The notes beneath the pieces are model-generated. The model ran no database searches. It was given only the letters and a program-made list of their open reading frames with translations, and had not been told where the DNA came from. From positions 62,001 to 126,000 of the forward strand of contig NZ_JAPDRA010000001.1 of NCBI RefSeq assembly GCF_026013525.1: DNA of 64,000 bases. Direction: 5' to 3'. A program made the translations under genes and the position numbers. Origin of the DNA: Sphingomonas canadensis. Its GTDB lineage: Bacteria; Pseudomonadota; Alphaproteobacteria; Sphingomonadales; Sphingomonadaceae. Shown here piece after piece: positions 62,448 through 64,000 of the stretch (position 1 is its first letter; every line of letters starts with the position of its first letter).

Positions 62448-63211
62448 AACTCGCAAACCAGGTCGCGCTCATCTTCGGCGGCAGCTCGGGCATCGGCAAG
62501 GCGACTGCCCTACGGTTGGCGCGCGAAGGCGCGACAGTGGCGGTCGTCGCCAGCGAAAAGCTGGCCCGGGCGACCGCCGTTGCCGACGAGATCGCGGCCG
62601 CTGGCGGAAAGGCGCGCGGCTTCGTCGCCGATGTGCGCGATGTGCAGTCGATCCGCTCGGTCGTCGCCGATGTCGAGGCCGCGCTCGGCCCGATCGAGAT
62701 CATGGTCTATTCGGCCGGCGTCTATTACCCGACGATCCTGGGCGAGCTCGACGAAGCGAAGTTCGACGCGATGGTCGATATCAACTTCAAGGGAGCCTTC
62801 TTCGCGATCGACGCCGTTGCCGGGGCGATGAAGACGCACGGGCGCGGGCGCATCGTCACCCTGGCATCGGTCGCCGCCTTTCGCGGCTCGTCCTCCTATC
62901 CGCTCTACGCGGCGACCAAGGCCGCCGTCATGATGCTGACCAAGTCGCTGGTCGGACGGCTTGCACCGCACGGAATCCACATCAACGCTGTCGCGCCAGG
63001 CAATACCGCGACCCCGCTCAACGAGAACGACCGGCTGGGAGCGGGCAGCGCCGAGATCCTGGCGGCGAAGGCGGCGATCACGCCCAGCGGGCGCACCTAT
63101 TCCCCGCCGGAGGAGATCGCCGCCGCGATTCACTTCCTCGTTTCGGGCGAAGTACGCGCGATGCACGGCGCCACGTTGCTGATCGACGAAGGCCTGTTTG
63201 CTGGCATGTAG
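62444..63211 (+). CDS. SDR-family oxidoreductase
   Basis: 255 residues. FGGSSGIGKAT, a YSAG in place of the common NNAG, and YAATK as the catalytic Tyr/Lys. NLTFK-type FabG-like loop INFKGAFFAID. Two SDRs in one operon suggests two redox steps, or opposite stereospecificities. Overlaps hyuB by 4 bases. Confidence 0.87.
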   Translation: MKLANQVALIFGGSSGIGKATALRLAREGATVAVVASEKLARATAVADEIAAAGGKARGFVADVRDVQSIRSVVADVEAALGPIEIMVYSAGVYYPTILGELDEAKFDAMVDINFKGAFFAIDAVAGAMKTHGRGRIVTLASVAAFRGSSSYPLYAATKAAVMMLTKSLVGRLAPHGIHINAVAPGNTATPLNENDRLGAGSAEILAAKAAITPSGRTYSPPEEIAAAIHFLVSGEVRAMHGATLLIDEGLFAGM

Positions 63212-63221
63212 GGGGCGGCGC

Positions 63222-63962
63222 GTGGAACTCTATTTCAACTGGAATGCGGTGTGCGCGCTGAAGGTGGTGCTGTGCCTGGCCGAGAAGGGCGTGGACTGGA
63301 CGCCGCGCCATATCGTGCTCGGAAAGTTCGAGCAGCTCGAGCCCGGATATCTCGCGATCAATCCGGCGGGCGTGGTCCCGGCGCTTGTCCACGATGGCCA
63401 CGTCATCCTCGAGTCGTCAGTTATCCTGGAATATCTCGAGGATGCGTTTCCGGATTTCGCGCTGCGGCCGGCGGCGGCCGCGGATCGTGCCCGGATGCGC
63501 TGGTGGATGCGCCAGGTGGACGATATCGTGCATCCCTCCGTGCGGCCGATCAGCTTCGCGCGCTTCGTTGCGCCGCGCGCAAAGGCGCTTTCGGAGGCCG
63601 AACGGGCGGCTATGCTTTCCCGGACCCCCAAGAAGGAGATAGCCGATCTTTGGGATCGCGCAGCGGGTGCTCCGTTCAGCGACGAGGAAATTGGCAGGTA
63701 CCTGACGTCTATCCGAAAGGTGCTGATCTCGATGGAAGAGCAGTTGCGCGGATCGCGGTGGCTCGCCGGTGATATGCTGAGCCTGGGCGATATCGCGATG
63801 GCGCCCTATTTCCGCAGGTTCGAACAACTCGGCGTGACGTCTCTCTGGAGCGAGCTGCCCGCCGTGTCGTCCTGGTGGCAACAGATGCGCGCACGCCCGG
63901 CCTATGCTGCGCTTGACCGGCTCAGGCTGCAATATGCCCCGGCTGACCATCCTGCGGCCTGA
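63222..63962 (+). CDS. Glutathione S-transferase
   Basis: 246 residues from GTG 63222, which follows GGGGCGG; the reading from 63198 overlaps the SDR out of frame. N-terminal ELYFNWNAVCALKVVLCLAEKG, with LESSVILEYLEDAFPD (glutathione gamma-Glu site), then a helical C-terminal domain ending WWQQMRARPAYAALDR. GSTs in catabolic loci open ether bonds or isomerise ring products. Last gene seen; the operon may continue beyond the window. Confidence 0.85.
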   Translation: MELYFNWNAVCALKVVLCLAEKGVDWTPRHIVLGKFEQLEPGYLAINPAGVVPALVHDGHVILESSVILEYLEDAFPDFALRPAAAADRARMRWWMRQVDDIVHPSVRPISFARFVAPRAKALSEAERAAMLSRTPKKEIADLWDRAAGAPFSDEEIGRYLTSIRKVLISMEEQLRGSRWLAGDMLSLGDIAMAPYFRRFEQLGVTSLWSELPAVSSWWQQMRARPAYAALDRLRLQYAPADHPAA

Positions 63963-64000
63963 TCGGCGACAGTGCGGCTTGAAATGCGCTCCATCTTTGC

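Noticed and set aside
1..64000. CRISPR arrays, rRNA genes, complete insertion sequences
   Set aside because: No regularly spaced direct repeats, no rRNA-like stretches and no transposase frames with catalytic motifs were found in the window.

Overview
The window is chromosomal DNA of very high GC from an alphaproteobacterium, most likely a member of the Sphingomonadaceae. Pointers are the TonB-receptor-centred catabolic cluster, an EipA (DUF1134) protein, a DUF2793 phage protein, an OmpA with a poly-proline linker, a DUF6456 protein and many short intergenic palindromic repeats. No sequence search was run; family names rest on motifs and gene order.

1-22.2 kb is a dense acyl-CoA catabolic island. 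It holds three acyl-CoA ligases, an acyl-CoA dehydrogenase, a crotonase, three SDR dehydrogenases, two split MaoC hydratases, two SCP-x/Ltp thiolase-like proteins, one DUF35 partner, an alpha/beta hydrolase and an MFS transporter. A LysR regulator is divergent from a GMC alcohol oxidase - aldehyde dehydrogenase - MaoC-like - CaiB CoA-transferase operon. The set (ligase, dehydrogenase, heteromeric hydratase, Ltp/DUF35 retro-aldolase) resembles branched or steroid-type side-chain degradation; the substrate cannot be read from the sequence.

22.2-30.2 kb is housekeeping sequence with an insertion scar: three small orphan genes of lower GC beside tRNA-Ser(GCT), then EipA, a KAP P-loop NTPase, dihydroorotase (divergent from YgfZ), a repeat-bearing 0.7-kb gap, and OmpA with a clear terminator.

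30.3-41.1 kb is a defective gene-transfer-agent/prophage-type packaging and tail cluster. Terminase, portal, tail baseplate, NlpC fragment and DUF2793 read on the minus strand. A middle block (major tail protein 3' part, two chaperones, tape measure, tail protein 5' part) reads on the plus strand. Both ends of that block cut genes in two, and the capsid genes are absent. This fits an inversion with deletion at both breakpoints. A DUF5063 cassette between 244-bp direct repeats sits between the methyltransferase gene and portal. An MmeI-like single-chain restriction-modification protein lies next door (41.2-44.1 kb).

44.1-51.3 kb carries a dispersed palindromic element, a G11 tract, a penicillin-acylase-family enzyme whose N-terminal spacer is built of repeat DNA, a DapF-like epimerase, a GST, a DUF6456 protein divergent from an XRE regulator, and a small secreted protein.

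51.3-64 kb is a second catabolic locus. MFS, serine hydrolase and TonB receptor read leftward; GntR/FCD regulator, SDR, BKACE (DUF849), HyuA, HyuB, SDR and GST read rightward, nearly all by overlapping starts. A nearly identical 25-bp motif lies in the receptor-regulator intergenic region and just before the first SDR. I infer a ketone/beta-keto-acid pathway: alcohol to ketone (SDR), ATP-dependent carboxylation (HyuAB), then acetyl-CoA-dependent cleavage (BKACE) to an acyl-CoA plus acetoacetate with no CoA ligase. This is the best candidate for an undescribed system here.
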